Part shown: positions 12,977-24,054 of the stretch, piece after piece
Numbering within the stretch: position 1 is the first letter of the stretch
Layout of the letters: each line of letters starts with the position of its first letter
NCBI GenBank assembly: GCA_032629725.1
Contig: JAFEVB010000007.1
Coordinates: 1,550,001-1,614,000, forward strand
Length of the DNA: 64,000 bases
Reading direction: 5' to 3'
Source: Gremmenia infestans
Lineage: Eukaryota > Ascomycota > Leotiomycetes > Helotiales > Hamatocanthoscyphaceae
The notes under the pieces: model-generated
Seen by the model: only the letters and a program-made list of their open reading frames with translations
Database searches by the model: none
What the model was told of the DNA's origin: nothing
Position numbers and translations under genes: made by a program

Positions 12977-14102
12977 GACAACAGACTGTGGAAATGGAAG
13001 CGACGATACAGTACTGTACTGTATGGGTTCGAGGTTGCAATTCGAAAGGGGACGGACGATTGAAGGTGCTTTATCTCTAGGTCTAGCAATTGGAATTCGC
13101 GATATGCAATTTACTCGTGAGCTTTCCAGCACTTGTCGGTCGTTAAGCACTCGTTCGACTTCTATCGTTATTGATCATTAGTTTTCGCGGCCTCGAGCTG
13201 TACCTTTGCGCCAAAGAGAGTCAAGAAGCAGACAGCAAAGAGAATTAGAATTCAAGTTGGTGGCTGCATAGTCAGCCCTCAAGAGAAGTGAATAGTATAT
13301 GCATCGGGCCGCTTCTGCAGAGAGAGCAGCTGCAGAGAGAGTGAGATGGTAAATATCAAGAGGTTGGGTACCTACCTTACCGGTATCACCAGCTCACACC
13401 TGCACGATGGCTTGGCAGCGGCAGCGGCTGCACCCCCTGGAGTTCCCTAGGTATTAAACTATCCTGTGTTGGGCTTAGCGGACGGCTGTTTATAGGGGCC
13501 CTTGCCCCTTGTTCTGTGAAGTCCAGGGGAGAGAAGTTACGGTTGTCTTGATGCAGAGCAGAAAGAACATACCACACAGCCAAAATAAAGAGCCGAGCCA
13601 TGTACCAAAACTTGCACTCGTGGCTTTGAGACACGTCCGCCTTTATTCTCCGCCCTACCTCCACACTTCTCGGTGGCCGTTGAGTGGTTGCATTTGGCCT
13701 CCTTCTAGTTCCAGTTGGGACTTGGCTTTGTCGAGAGATCTGAGGTGAAGTGAAGCCTAAGCCTAAACCTAAACCACAAGTACCGAGTACCGTTCGTGAA
13801 ACTAAAGGGCCACATAAGCTCAAGGCGAAGCAACATATTCACTGTGCAATACCCGTATCATTCAACTCATTCAAAGCACGGAACAACCTATATCTCGAGT
13901 CTTGAGCCTTGTCGCAGTCTTTTAAAAAGATAACTCCGAATCCATCTGATAGCCTGCATATTGTTCCACGCTTTGGGGGCACGGCATTGAAACGACATTT
14001 CATCGATGCGCAGCTTCAATCTTTACCCGTTCTGTTAATTACATCAGAGACCATCAGGTCTCTGGGGACTGAACATCTGCGCTTCCCAGAATCCCTCTCG
14101 AA
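12977..14102. other. Divergent promoter region, PhoD-like / KEX2
   Basis: About 1.1 kb between two divergently transcribed genes. It contains a direct repeat CTGCAGAGAGAG at 13315..13326 and 13330..13341, and a degenerate CCTAAR hexamer run near 13755..13780. No gene is supported; the 145-codon frame at 13386..13823 (-) lacks any family signal. Confidence 0.5.
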
Positions 14103-16726
14103 ATGAGGTTACACTCCATCTTCAGCCTCCTGGCTCTGGGATGCATCGCAAGCGCCTCGAATCTTCGGCCACGAGACTACGAAGCGCAAGATTACTATGT
14201 CCTCCATCTCGATTCGAATACCCCTCCTGCGCAGATAGCATTGCAACTTGGGCTGACACATGAGGGACTCCTAGGAGAGTTGGCAGATCACCATGTCTTC
14301 TCATGCCATAAGCAGGAGGAGGATGTCGTACACACAGCTTTGAAGGAACGGAAACGGAGGAAACGAAGCGTCGGTGGATCCGATGCTCTCGATGGTGTAA
14401 AATTCGCCCAGAAGCAAAAGTTAAAGGCGAGGATGGAGAAAAGGGGTCCAATACCGCCCCCACCGGAAGGATACATGGCACCAGTCGAGCGTCAAGCACC
14501 GCCTCCAGTGGATGAGGAGGTTGCTAGACTAGATGCCATCGCACTGGCGTTAGATATCAACGACCCAATATTCAAAGAGCAATGGCACCTTTACAACCCG
14601 GTTCAAGTTGGACACGACGTCAACGTTACAGATGTGTGGATGCAGGGGATTACTGGCCACAATGCTACCGTGGCAATCGTCGATGATGGACTAGACATGT
14701 ACAGCGACGATTTAAAAGACAACTATTTCGCGGAAGGGTCCTACGACTTCAACGACCATTCTCTGGAGCCTAAACCACGATTGTCTGACGACAGACATGG
14801 CACACGTTGTGCAGGAGAGGTTTCTGCTGTGAGAAACAATGTTTGCGGAGTCGGAGTTGCATATGACTCGAAGATTGCAGGAATTCGGATTCTCTCCAAG
14901 TTGATTACTGATGCAGATGAAGCCGTAGCAATGAACTACGCATACCAGCACAATCAGATCTACTCTTGTTCGTGGGGTCCACCAGATGATGGAAGATCCA
15001 TGGATGCACCCGGTCTGCTCATCAAGAAAGCTATGCTTAACGCCGTCCAGAATGGTCGCGGAGGAAAGGGATCAATCTACGTATTTGCATCTGGAAACGG
15101 TGCTGCCGCTGAAGACAACTGCAATTTCGATGGGTACACAAACAGCATTTACAGTATTACCGTGGGAGCCATTGATCGAAAAGGACAGCATCCTTATTAT
15201 TCCGAGCACTGCTCTGCCCAATTAGTGGTTACCTATAGTAGTGGGAGTGGGGATGCTATTGTAAGTAAATAAAGTTCGATTGCTGAATGTAGCTAACAGA
15301 TACAGCACACGACCGATGTCGGGACCAATCAGTGCTATTCTGGACATGGCGGAACTTCAGCCGCTGCCCCTCTTGCTGCCGGTATCTTTGCTTTGGTTTT
15401 GTCAATTCGCCCAGACCTTACATGGAGAGATATGCAATACATCGTGATGGAAACCGCACTGCCAGTCGATCTTGATACTGGCGAGTGGCAAACCACCACA
15501 ATTGGAAAGAAGTTCAGTCATACTTTTGGGTATGGCAAAATCGACACTTGGGCTACTATTGAAGCTGCCAAAGAGTTTAAGAATGTCAAGCCTCAAGCTT
15601 GGTATTATTCTCCCTGGATCCATGTCAACCAGAGTATTCCCCAAGGTGAAGATGGCTTGGCTGTCTCTTTCGAGGTTACCGAGGCTATGTTGAAGGATGC
15701 CAATCTTGAACGTCTAGAACATGTGACGGTTACTATGAATGTCGAGCATACAAGGAGGGGAGATATCAGCGTTGACCTAATCAGTCCTGATAAGATCGTT
15801 AGCCATCTTTCAGTTACCAGACGTTTGGATACCCTGAATGAAGGTTACGTTGACTGGACATTCATGTCCGTTGTGCACTGGTCAGTATTTCCCCCTTCTG
15901 CACTTGCAAAATATTAACACAATTCAGGGGCGAATCCGGTATCGGTACCTGGACCATAGTAGTGAAAGACACAATCATGAACGAAAACAACGGCACCTTC
16001 ATCGACTGGCACCTCAAACTCTGGGGCGAATCCATCGACGCTAGTAAAGCAACCCTTCTGCCCATGCCCACCGAAGACCAGGACGACGACCATGACCAGA
16101 TAATCAGCAGCACCACCAGTATATCCGGCAGCACCACCTCTGTCGACGCCTCCGTCCCGACATCCAGCATCCCCGCAAACCCAACAGACCACCCAGACCG
16201 CCCTACCAAACCCACCGGCACAACTGAAGAAGAAGAAACCACTCCAACAGGATCCGGTACACCATCAGCAACAAAATCCTCATGGCTCCCCTCCTTCTTT
16301 CCCACCCTTGGCGTCGGTCCCAAAACGCAAATTTGGATTTACGGCGCTGCAGCCCTGATTATAATCTTCTGCTGTGGACTCGGCGTATATATGTACATGG
16401 CGCGCCGAAAACGACTCCTGAACAACCCGCGCGACGAATGGGAATTTGATCTGATAGAAGAAGATGAAGCGGATGTTCTCAATGGGGGAGGCAAGAAAGG
16501 GGGCAAGAGGAGAGCGGGTGAGCTGTACGATGCGTTTGCGGCCGGGAGCGAGGATGAGAGTAGCGAGGGCGGGGATGAGAGGGAGAAGAAGTTGTATGAA
16601 GATGAGGATAGTGAAGATGAAGGGAGCGGGAGCGGGAGTGGACATCATGTCGTCGGGGATGATGAGGATGAGAGTGATGGGGATGAGAATGAGAAGAAGC
16701 AGGGGGACAGTTTGTTGCATAAGTGA
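14103..16726 (+). CDS. KEX2: Kexin (KEX2/furin-type) Golgi serine protease
   Basis: Exons 14103..15260, 15306..15880 and 15928..16726; introns 15261..15305 and 15881..15927; 843 residues. This calcium-dependent subtilase cuts secretory proproteins after Lys-Arg or Arg-Arg in the late Golgi. In order: signal peptide (about 1-19); prodomain to about 114 with dibasic sites KERKRRKR and MEKR (autoprocessing); catalytic domain with Asp194 (AIVDDGLD), His232 (DRHGTRCAGE), oxyanion Asn332 (ASGNGA) and Ser404 (GHGGTSAAAPLAAG, just after intron 1); P-domain (YYSPWIHVNQSIP to GTWTIVVKDT); Ser/Thr-rich linker; one membrane span (IYGAAALIIIFCCGLGVYMY); and a strongly acidic cytosolic tail expected to carry Golgi sorting signals. 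Intron 2 splits the conserved VHWGESG between Trp and Gly. A complete catalytic set and normal length make this a functional-looking gene. Confidence 0.95.
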
Positions 16727-17380
16727 AGTTGAAATTATTAGATGCCGGGTATAACATTGGCATGGCACGTCTGTTTTTTGTTTTTTGGAGGAATCATTGG
16801 ATGTTCTCATGCATGCATGCAGGCGTTACGAAAGGGATCTGTATTTTCTTGCATTTGCATCTATCGAACTGATTCAATGTCGCACCCGAGGTTTTGGGAC
16901 GTGATAACACATGTGCTTCCTCCGGGACCTCGGCATGACGACCTGTGTGATGGAAGTTGCAGAACTAGATTATTTATATTCGAGGAAGAAGCACTTTGAA
17001 ATCGCTACGGTTTTCATTGACATGCACTAGTATAGGGCGCGATCTACGAAATGCTTCTGCGTGGTGCAAACGCACCAAGGGAGTATGTAGCAGCGTGTGT
17101 AACTGGGACGCCGCTGTGTATGTAGACTGGGAGTTTAGATCCTCCACTTGAGGCGGCAGTTCTAAAGGGCTTTGTATCTGAATAAATGTTGAATTTCCCA
17201 CCCTTACTTACAGCTAGAATACACACATATGTCCTATCTGATATTTCCTTCCGTTTCCTTCCCTCCTTTCCCCAAAAGCATGCAACGCCAGGCTCTGTGT
17301 ATCGCAAGCAAAATAACCGACCGATCCAAGTACACGGTTGTTTCAAAAAGCAAAATCCAATCCGAAAACAAAGAGTGACT
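16727..17380. other. Intergenic between convergent KEX2 and adenylate kinase
   Basis: The 3' flanks of two convergent genes. A short alternating CATGCATGCATGC tract lies at 16809..16821. No gene is seen. Confidence 0.5.
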
Positions 17381-18258
17381 TTATTGAATACCGTCTACAA
17401 ACCTCTTCTCAAACTCCTCAAAAAGCTTCGGACTGATCTCGTCGCTACTGCTTCCCTCAACCTCCCATAACACTCCTTTCTTCGCGTAATGCTCCAGCAG
17501 CGGCTCGCTCGTCTCCTCGAACTTCCGCAATCTCTTCTCCCATGTCGCCTCGTCGTCGTCCGACCTCTTGACTAATCTCTCTCCGGTTATATCGTCTTTT
17601 CCCTCTACCTTCGGCTTGTTGAAGGTGGTGTTATATACGCGTCCAGAGGGAGGGTGGACCCAGCGGCCGGAAATGCGCTCGAGGATTATGGAGAAGGGCG
17701 TTTTGAGGGACACGGCGAGGTTTATGGGGACCAGAGCATCAAGGGATGTGGCTTGAGTTGCGGTGCGCGGGAAGCCGTCGAGGATGAAGGATGCGGAGGG
17801 GTCGTTGGATGTTAGAGCGGGTGAAGTGAGGCTTGCGAGCTCGGAGGGCGACACAAAACTGTCGATGTCGAAGTCGGATTCTGATGCGGAGGCAGCAGAG
17901 GAGGCGAGGGTTAAGGGCTGCATGCCGCCCGGTAGGGTGAGCCAGCCGCGGGTGGTGAGCTCGTGCTGGATGAGGCGGAGGATCATGGCGTCTGGGACAA
18001 GGGAGCCGGTTTTCATTGTGTGTTCGGCTTTGATTCCTGATAGTGGGGTTAGTATGGGTAGGGGATAAGACAAATTTGGAGGAGCAATGTACCTAGAGGA
18101 GTCTGGTTCTTGACATTATCACGAAGCAAATCCCCAGAACTGATGGTAGACAGTTGAGGGTATCGCTGAAGTAGTCGGTCGGCCTGTGTCCCTTTCCCCA
18201 CTCCTGGCGCGCCGACCAGTATCACACGAGCAGCTTTGCGAAGTTTGCTGGTGTTCAT
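17381..18258 (-). CDS. ADK2: GTP:AMP phosphotransferase, mitochondrial adenylate kinase
   Basis: Exons 18258..18093 and 18036..17381 with a 56-nt intron (18037..18092) give 273 residues. It transfers phosphate from a nucleoside triphosphate (GTP in the ADK2/AK3 type) to AMP in the mitochondrial matrix. Visible motifs: P-loop GAPGVGKGTQ (residues 17-26), AMP-binding TISSGDLLRDN, the continuation IKAEHTMKTGSLVPD after the intron, DGFPRT, and the LID domain ISGRWVHPPSGRVYNTTFNKPK. The LID has HPPSGR and no four-cysteine zinc cluster. It then shows DDITGERLVKRSDDD, the standard nucleotide-binding arginines. A Ser/Asp-rich insertion of roughly 40 residues (TLASSAASASESDFDID) sits before DGFPRT, as in other filamentous fungal orthologues. 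Divergent from MDM38. Confidence 0.92.
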
Positions 18259-19191
18259 TTTGCAGATAATTGAAGAGTTCTTTCTTCTGTAGATGGTAAT
18301 CTATTGTCTGTTCCGCAGGCCCGGGACTCTACGTGTGCTCTGTTGTTGCTGATGCGACTCGGGGATATGCCTCCGCCTGGGAGGCTGAATGCGATTCCAG
18401 AAACCAATTGGCGCGGCTAAAGTATATCCATAGTGAATGGCTGTGGAAGGGAGACTTTCTATGGACAGGAGAGAGAATGGTCTGGATTGTTTGGAAGGAG
18501 GAGAGAGGAGTGGAGGAGAGCAATGCCGTATTAGGATGGTGGGTGATGGGCCGACTGGAGAGAGAACCGCGTGTGCTTTGGGTGCCAAACGCGGGGAAGT
18601 CTACTCCGTAATCAGCTCAGCCAGCCCAGCTCGGTGGCCGCCGGAACGTTGAGAACCAAGCTTGTTCCTGGTGTCCGGACCCAGAACTGCACTGCAGCGT
18701 GTTGTGTTGAGAATCCTTGATTTGTTACAGTAGGTATGTATATGTATTTACAGTATTGTATTTAGATTTAGAGTAATTGAGAGATGTAAGGAACAGACAT
18801 CTGTTACATGCAGGCAAGAGAAAGACGTAACGTAAAAAAAACGAAGAGAAAATAAACACCGTACTTAATGCCCTTTATACTGGTCTGGAAATGTTGAGTA
18901 GAATGACGAAGATGCCGGATCACGTGTCCTCGGCGATCGGATTTATCCCAGTTTCTTCCGAAGTCTCCCTTTGGACCACATGTTTTGAGCTACTGGGTTC
19001 ATATTTGCATCTCTAATCACCCCTCTACGTTGCTTGTACACAATTTTTCTTCATTCCATATCATTCCATCAATACCATGGACTCTGTCTGAACCCTTCTC
19101 CTATCCCTACACCAACAACACATATACGATCGTTCTGACCACCACTCTTTACTCTGCCTGACGTCTTGTTGACAAGACTTGTCTTTCAATC
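18259..19191. other. Divergent promoter region, ADK2 / MDM38
   Basis: About 930 bp shared by two divergent genes for mitochondrial proteins. It contains one TACTCCGTA at 18602..18610. Small open frames at 18301..18652 have no family signal. Confidence 0.5.
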
Positions 19192-20922
19192 ATGAGCGCT
19201 TCCACCAGACTCGTCCGCAATGCGGCCCAATCGTCATTCTTGACTGGAGGTACGGCCATCTCATCTCATCGCATCTCATCCCTATCTTTTCCATTAGAGT
19301 CTTGCAATGCTGACAATCATCCAGCTCGGGCTTTCCCTCGTTCTGGCCCCTCCTCCGCATACACAGCATTCCTTCGACGCAATACACGAACAATGCCTTC
19401 TCAGATGCCGGCACTGGCTATTCTGATTCCACGCAGAGGTATCCAGACCGACACACATACCACTGGAGCCCCTTCATCTGGCCCGCCGCCTGGATTCAAC
19501 CCTGATCAGGCTAAGAGACCTCTCAGTGACAACCCCAAAGCGCCAACGAAGGAGACGGTGGCAAATATGGCCGAGAAGCATGGTGTAGAGCCAGTTCCCA
19601 ACAACGAAGCCACTGCGGTCCCAAAAACAGATGCCTTTGAGGCGCTCACCTTGTCGGAGTTAGCTGGCAAGAAAGATAAATCCGTGGAGGCAACTGACGG
19701 CAAAAAGGCAGATAAGAAGTTGACCATCGGGCAAAAGATTAAGAAGGAAGTGCAGCATTACTGGGATGGAACTAAGCTACTTGCCACCGAAGTCAGGATA
19801 AGTACCCGACTAGCCTTGAAGATGGCAGCTGGCTACGAATTGAGTCGGAGGGAGCACAGACAACTGCAACGAACAGTACAAGACATCGGCCGACTAGTTC
19901 CCTTCTCAGTATTCGTCCTAGTTCCATTCGCCGAATTACTGCTTCCAGTAGCCTTGAAGTTGTTCCCCAACCTTCTCCCCAGTACATATGAGGCGCAAAA
20001 GTCAAAAGACAACAAGGCTGCAAGCCTCCGAGGCACCAGAAAGGACGTCAGCAACTTTCTCCGCAATACCTTGAAAGAGACTGGATTGCCATTAAGTCCC
20101 TCAAACGCGCAAAAGGACGAGTTCTTGAAATTTTTCCGCAAAGTCCGATCTACTGGAGAGCAACCTACACCAGACGATGTTATCAATGTTTGCAAGATTT
20201 TCAAAGACGATTTGACTCTAGACAATCTTTCGCGACCACAGCTAGTCGGCATGTGCAGATACATGAATCTTAACACATTCGGTACCGATATGATGCTCCG
20301 ATACCAAATCCGCCATCGCATGAGACAAATTAAGCGTGACGACCGAGCAATCAGCTACGAAGGCGTCGACAGCCTATCAGTCCCAGAACTCCAAGTCGCC
20401 GCCCAAAGCCGTGGAATTAGAACCCATGGTGTATCCCCAGCCCGCCTACGTGACGACATACAGCTCTGGTTAGATCTTCGACTCAAAAACGGCGTCCCAT
20501 CCACTCTCTTAGTCCTGAGTAACGCCTTCATGTACGCACAAGGCAAGGAGCCGGAATTCTCCACCCAGATCGACGCACTCACCGGTGTCCTGTCCTCCAT
20601 TCCTGAAGAATTGTTCCATGAGATAGAACTCGAGGTCCACAACGCCGAGGGTGCGGCTACCAACAAGCAACGTCTTGAAGTCCTCAAGGAGCAACAAGAT
20701 CTAATAGAAGAAGAAAACGAGCAGGATGAGGAGAACAAAGAATCTGGACGCGCTACCCCTAGAGATGACGAGGATATTGATGAGAAAGAGGAGCGCAGAT
20801 TGGAGGCTCAATCTACTGCAGCTGGTAAGGAACAAGTCAGTGAAGCTATTGAGGCTGAGAATGAGGGCGCTGAGGTGCAGAGGAAGGAGGTGGCGGCTGC
20901 TGATGAGAAGAAATCTTCTTAA
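19192..20922 (+). CDS. MDM38: LETM1-family mitochondrial inner-membrane protein MDM38
   Basis: The frame is continuous for 576 residues, but 19250..19324 (75 nt, a multiple of three) looks like an intron: donor GGAG-GTACGG, branch TGCTGAC, acceptor ATCCAG. Removing it gives a 551-residue protein with the presequence joined as SSFLTGARAFPR. LETM1/MDM38 proteins act in mitochondrial K+/H+ homeostasis and membrane association of mitoribosomes. The sequence shows a basic presequence; a linker with KLTIGQKIKKEVQHYWDGTKLL; one membrane span (RLVPFSVFVLVPFAELLLPVALKLFPNLLP, a family hallmark); and the matrix ribosome-binding-like domain with LVGMCRYMNLNTFGTDMMLRYQIR, VPELQVAAQSRGIRTHG and LWLDLRL. 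The tail is a Glu/Lys-rich coiled coil from about residue 490. Confidence 0.92.
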   Translation: MSASTRLVRNAAQSSFLTGGTAISSHRISSLSFPLESCNADNHPARAFPRSGPSSAYTAFLRRNTRTMPSQMPALAILIPRRGIQTDTHTTGAPSSGPPPGFNPDQAKRPLSDNPKAPTKETVANMAEKHGVEPVPNNEATAVPKTDAFEALTLSELAGKKDKSVEATDGKKADKKLTIGQKIKKEVQHYWDGTKLLATEVRISTRLALKMAAGYELSRREHRQLQRTVQDIGRLVPFSVFVLVPFAELLLPVALKLFPNLLPSTYEAQKSKDNKAASLRGTRKDVSNFLRNTLKETGLPLSPSNAQKDEFLKFFRKVRSTGEQPTPDDVINVCKIFKDDLTLDNLSRPQLVGMCRYMNLNTFGTDMMLRYQIRHRMRQIKRDDRAISYEGVDSLSVPELQVAAQSRGIRTHGVSPARLRDDIQLWLDLRLKNGVPSTLLVLSNAFMYAQGKEPEFSTQIDALTGVLSSIPEELFHEIELEVHNAEGAATNKQRLEVLKEQQDLIEEENEQDEENKESGRATPRDDEDIDEKEERRLEAQSTAAGKEQVSEAIEAENEGAEVQRKEVAAADEKKSS

Positions 20923-21771
20923 ACCAAGAAGCGTGGTTTTTTTTTCTTTTGTTGTAGCATTCACGGATGGATGGGTGGGTATGGCATGGATTTGGTTTTT
21001 GAACACGCGACTAGAAAAACTATTAGAATAAGCCTTGCGAGGAACAACGCCAGCGGCACTTGTATAAATTCTCCTGCTCACCATAGTAGGAGGTAAGAGT
21101 CTCTTCTTAGACAGCGAAAATGATAGACTACTATAACAACTACTCTTCCCTATTGTTGACAATATATTAATTAAGACAAGAAGACAAAGTTCACACGTCT
21201 TTGTTCTTTTGTGTCAAGGGTAATAGTCGGTCTTCCTTCTTAGCTCGCTAGAGTAACAAGTTTATGTAGACAGACGTTTTCATTCTGCACCTGCCGAGCC
21301 GTAAGCTCATTATTCTTTCACGGAAAGAGATTGATCCAGATAGAGTAATGTATGCTCAGATTTAGTAAGGCCTAGATTGCGATATCTCTAGGTAGATGTG
21401 ATCAACTAGCTGAGCTGATGTATTTCAGCCGAGAGCAGCAAAAGGACTTCCGAGATCAAGAAAAGTATCTTGTGTATCGAAAAGCCCTTGAAAATACATA
21501 TTGGATGAAGTCCGCTGTAGGCTCTACTCCGTAGGTGAAATTTGGACACCTTTTAGTGAGAGTTCGGTCTTAGTCATAAGTAATATCATGGGTCGATCGG
21601 GTATTAGGTATTTGACGTTATAAGAATCGGGCCCTAGATAGCACATTTGTATTATTAGTGCCTTGTATATAGTTTTGTACCTAGCAGTACATTCATATAT
21701 TAAGACCTCCAATACATAATTCATCAGGCCTAGATTCACATTCGTAATGAAACTGATAATTTTGCTATAAA
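20923..21771. other. Intergenic, left edge of the accessory island
   Basis: The 3' flanks of MDM38 and of the convergent 2EXR gene. TACTCCGTA occurs at 21525..21533. Only short AT-rich open frames are present; no gene is supported. Confidence 0.5.
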
Positions 21772-22642
21772 CTATGAAGTTCCGCGGGATATACATTTCC
21801 AGAGAGGATCCCATTTCTTCGCCTCCCATAACTGAGACCTTACACAGTCGCTACCAATCACCCCATGGACCCTCTCCAAGGCTGCTTGCATAGGATCCAC
21901 GCTATTATTGTCCTCCTTGCCTGTCCCACTTTCCCTTGCACTCCTGAACAAAACGACCGTCTGCTCAGAACTCGAGAGCGTCTCATTCGAAGCAGAATCA
22001 TATTTAACTATTCCGACCTCGAGATTTTCAGCTCTGTCCCAAGGACCGGGCCCGTCAGTTGTAACATTGCCGTTGCGACGCCGTTCGATGTTGCTACTAA
22101 GCCGGAGGATTATTCCAAACAAGTGTTGTTCAATGTAGATAATGTAGGTGAAAAAGGTGTCAATGACAGGGTTAAGGTAGATGCGACCGGCTGTATCGTG
22201 TGCATTCTCGAAGACAGTATTGTAGATCTTCAAGGCTTCTTCTCTGGATTCACCGCTAAGAAGACTTGTCAGCATTTATCTCATATGACCCGTGAGAGAC
22301 TGTCCGAGTCGGGGTTCATAGTCAGGGAATTGGCAATATGACCTTCCATACAGCTATAAGGATAAAAGATTCGGTAGGAAGGGTAAATCCCAAGACGAGG
22401 AGCCAAAGGACCAAATTCACTTACCATGTATGCAGAAGAGCCGGGTTCTCTCCCTTCAGCTTGAAGTAGGTACCCATAGGTTGGGCGCTGGCGTCCGGGA
22501 GGTACACTGCGACTTGCACGTCGCGAGCTTCTTCCAGAGCCTTCTTCCATATGTTCAACCGAGTCTCGGTAGGTAAGTCGGGGAAGAGCGTGAACATGTC
22601 GAGAGATGGTGATAGAGGCGAAGGAGAGGAGCTCAATGCCAT
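21772..22642 (-). CDS. 2EXR-domain protein
   Basis: Exons 22642..22425 and 22255..21772 with an intron at 22256..22424 give 233 residues. The 2EXR domain is recognised by FPDLPTETRLNIWKKALEEARDV near the N-terminus and by HTCGESREEAL across the splice junction, then a Y-FNP-like segment (RIYLNPVIDTFFTYI). I set the acceptor at TTCTTAG because it rebuilds the conserved C-x-ESR-EEAL; an alternative AG 14 bases upstream is also in frame. The family is strongly expanded in plant-associated and saprotrophic ascomycetes and has no established molecular function. No signal peptide or membrane segment. The neighbouring gene 23066..24054 is a diverged, broken tandem copy. Confidence 0.72.
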
Positions 22643-23065
22643 GGTTTTGGATTGCTTTCGGGGGTATTTGGGTTGTTATGTGTTGAAGGAGGGGTAGAAA
22701 TTGAATCGATCGGAGTTCTTGAAAAGGTGGGTGGGCTGGACTGGTAGCCACGTGATCGGCTATTAAAGGGATGAAATTTTGGACCGTAATAGGCAGTATG
22801 GAACTTACGGATTATCCTCGTCTGAGTTAGTCTACCTTTTCAATACCAATGACGGACACAATCTATATGGTCTCATTCTTCGCTCGTGACGGTCGCAGGT
22901 TAGGTAGTTGAGCAACCTCCCAGGCACGCCATACCGCTATATTTTCCTTGGTCTCACCATTCACTCCAATCTTGAAAAAACAATATTAGTGAAAGGATGA
23001 CAAGTACGCCTAGGAATACCTTATCACTAGACCTTGTATCACCCAATGATTTCATCGCAGGCCAT
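22643..23065. other. Intergenic between the two 2EXR copies
   Basis: No gene is supported. It is presumably the promoter of the intact 2EXR gene. Confidence 0.45.
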
Positions 23066-24054
23066 TCAAGTACGGAGTTGTAGATTTAACCTAAAAAGGT
23101 ACCGGTGCTGCTCATGAACGTCCCAAATCTGCCCACCCACTATGATCGGAGCCCTACATGAAGCAAACCCATACACCTGCCGGTATCTGAGCCTGTTGCT
23201 TTCTTCCCGGACCAGCAGCTTACAGGCCGCTACCCATATCTCCACATTCCAAGAATTAGAATGAAACATATTGGCGACAGGATCCGAAAGCGCCCTTTCT
23301 AAAGCCTTCACTAGTCTCTGCTTGATATCTTCCTCGGCGCCAGGTATGCTCTCAATACTATGACCCTCCTCATAAGGTCTATCTCTTTTTGCAGAAGCCG
23401 AGAATACGTAAACGTAATCATCAAATCAGTGTAGATCTTTAGGCCTATACTCCATCCGGGCATAGCCATATTCCAGCTGTTTGATATTGGCCCAAACACC
23501 AGAGCCGATGGTTTGACCAAAATCTCCAGAGTTGCAAATGGAGGGTGGTCGCATGTAAGAGTTGTTTTCAGCCCGAATAGATTGGTCAAGGATGAAGCTT
23601 TGGAAGCCGCGGGTCGGATTATGGATGTGAATGATAAGTATATCAATAGCGGGGTTGATGTAGATATCATCGGACAGATATCCAAAACTTTCAAATGCTT
23701 TGACACAGACCTCCAAAGTTTCTTCTCTAGACTCGCGGCTATACACAGCTGTTAGCTAGTAGTCCTGCATAGAAAGTTTCTTAAGAGACTGCAGCCTCCC
23801 AATATAGAAATAAGATTACTTACCAGGTATGGAGAAGAGAAAGACCCTCCTCAAGGCCCTTCCCCATCAGCCTGAAAGCGGTCCTCACAACGCCGTTGAC
23901 TGATGTGGTGACGACTCTGACATGAACGTCACGTTGGCTCTTTGAGACTTTCTTTCCAGATCTTCAATCGCATTTCTGTTGGTAACTCCCGAAACATTTC
24001 AGGGGAATCATTGGGAGACGAGGATTGAGTTAGGTCCCCTAGAGTGGACGCCAT
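23066..24054 (-). pseudogene. Broken tandem 2EXR-domain gene
   Basis: A paralogue of the 2EXR gene at 21772..22642, same orientation. The first exon starts at ATG 24054 and has FRELPTEMRLKIWKESLKE; the frame then breaks near 23933..23942. The next frame continues as RDVHVRVV, matching RDVQVAVY of the intact copy, which fits a one-base insertion. The intron is 23739..23823, and the second exon opens with CRESREETLEV and reads YINPAIDILIIHI. An in-frame TGA at 23426..23428 interrupts it, after which the same frame stays open for about 120 codons to 23066 (for example KALERAL, matching the intact ALERV). Two independent lesions in an otherwise alignable gene argue for a pseudogene; a sequencing error could explain at most one of them. 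A short truncated product from the second exon cannot be ruled out. Confidence 0.65.

Noticed and set aside
12977..13150. Upstream extension of the PhoD-like protein by 58 codons
   Set aside because: The extension lacks the conserved look of the following MSTAPYWGQLPPP start and reads like 5' leader.
13755..13780. CCTAAR hexamer run resembling interstitial telomere repeat
   Set aside because: Only about three and a half degenerate units, none matching the fungal TTAGGG repeat exactly; it lies deep inside a gene-rich region.
13386..13823. 145-codon frame between the PhoD-like gene and KEX2
   Set aside because: Composition and both strands being open suggest chance; it lies in the shared promoter and has no motif.
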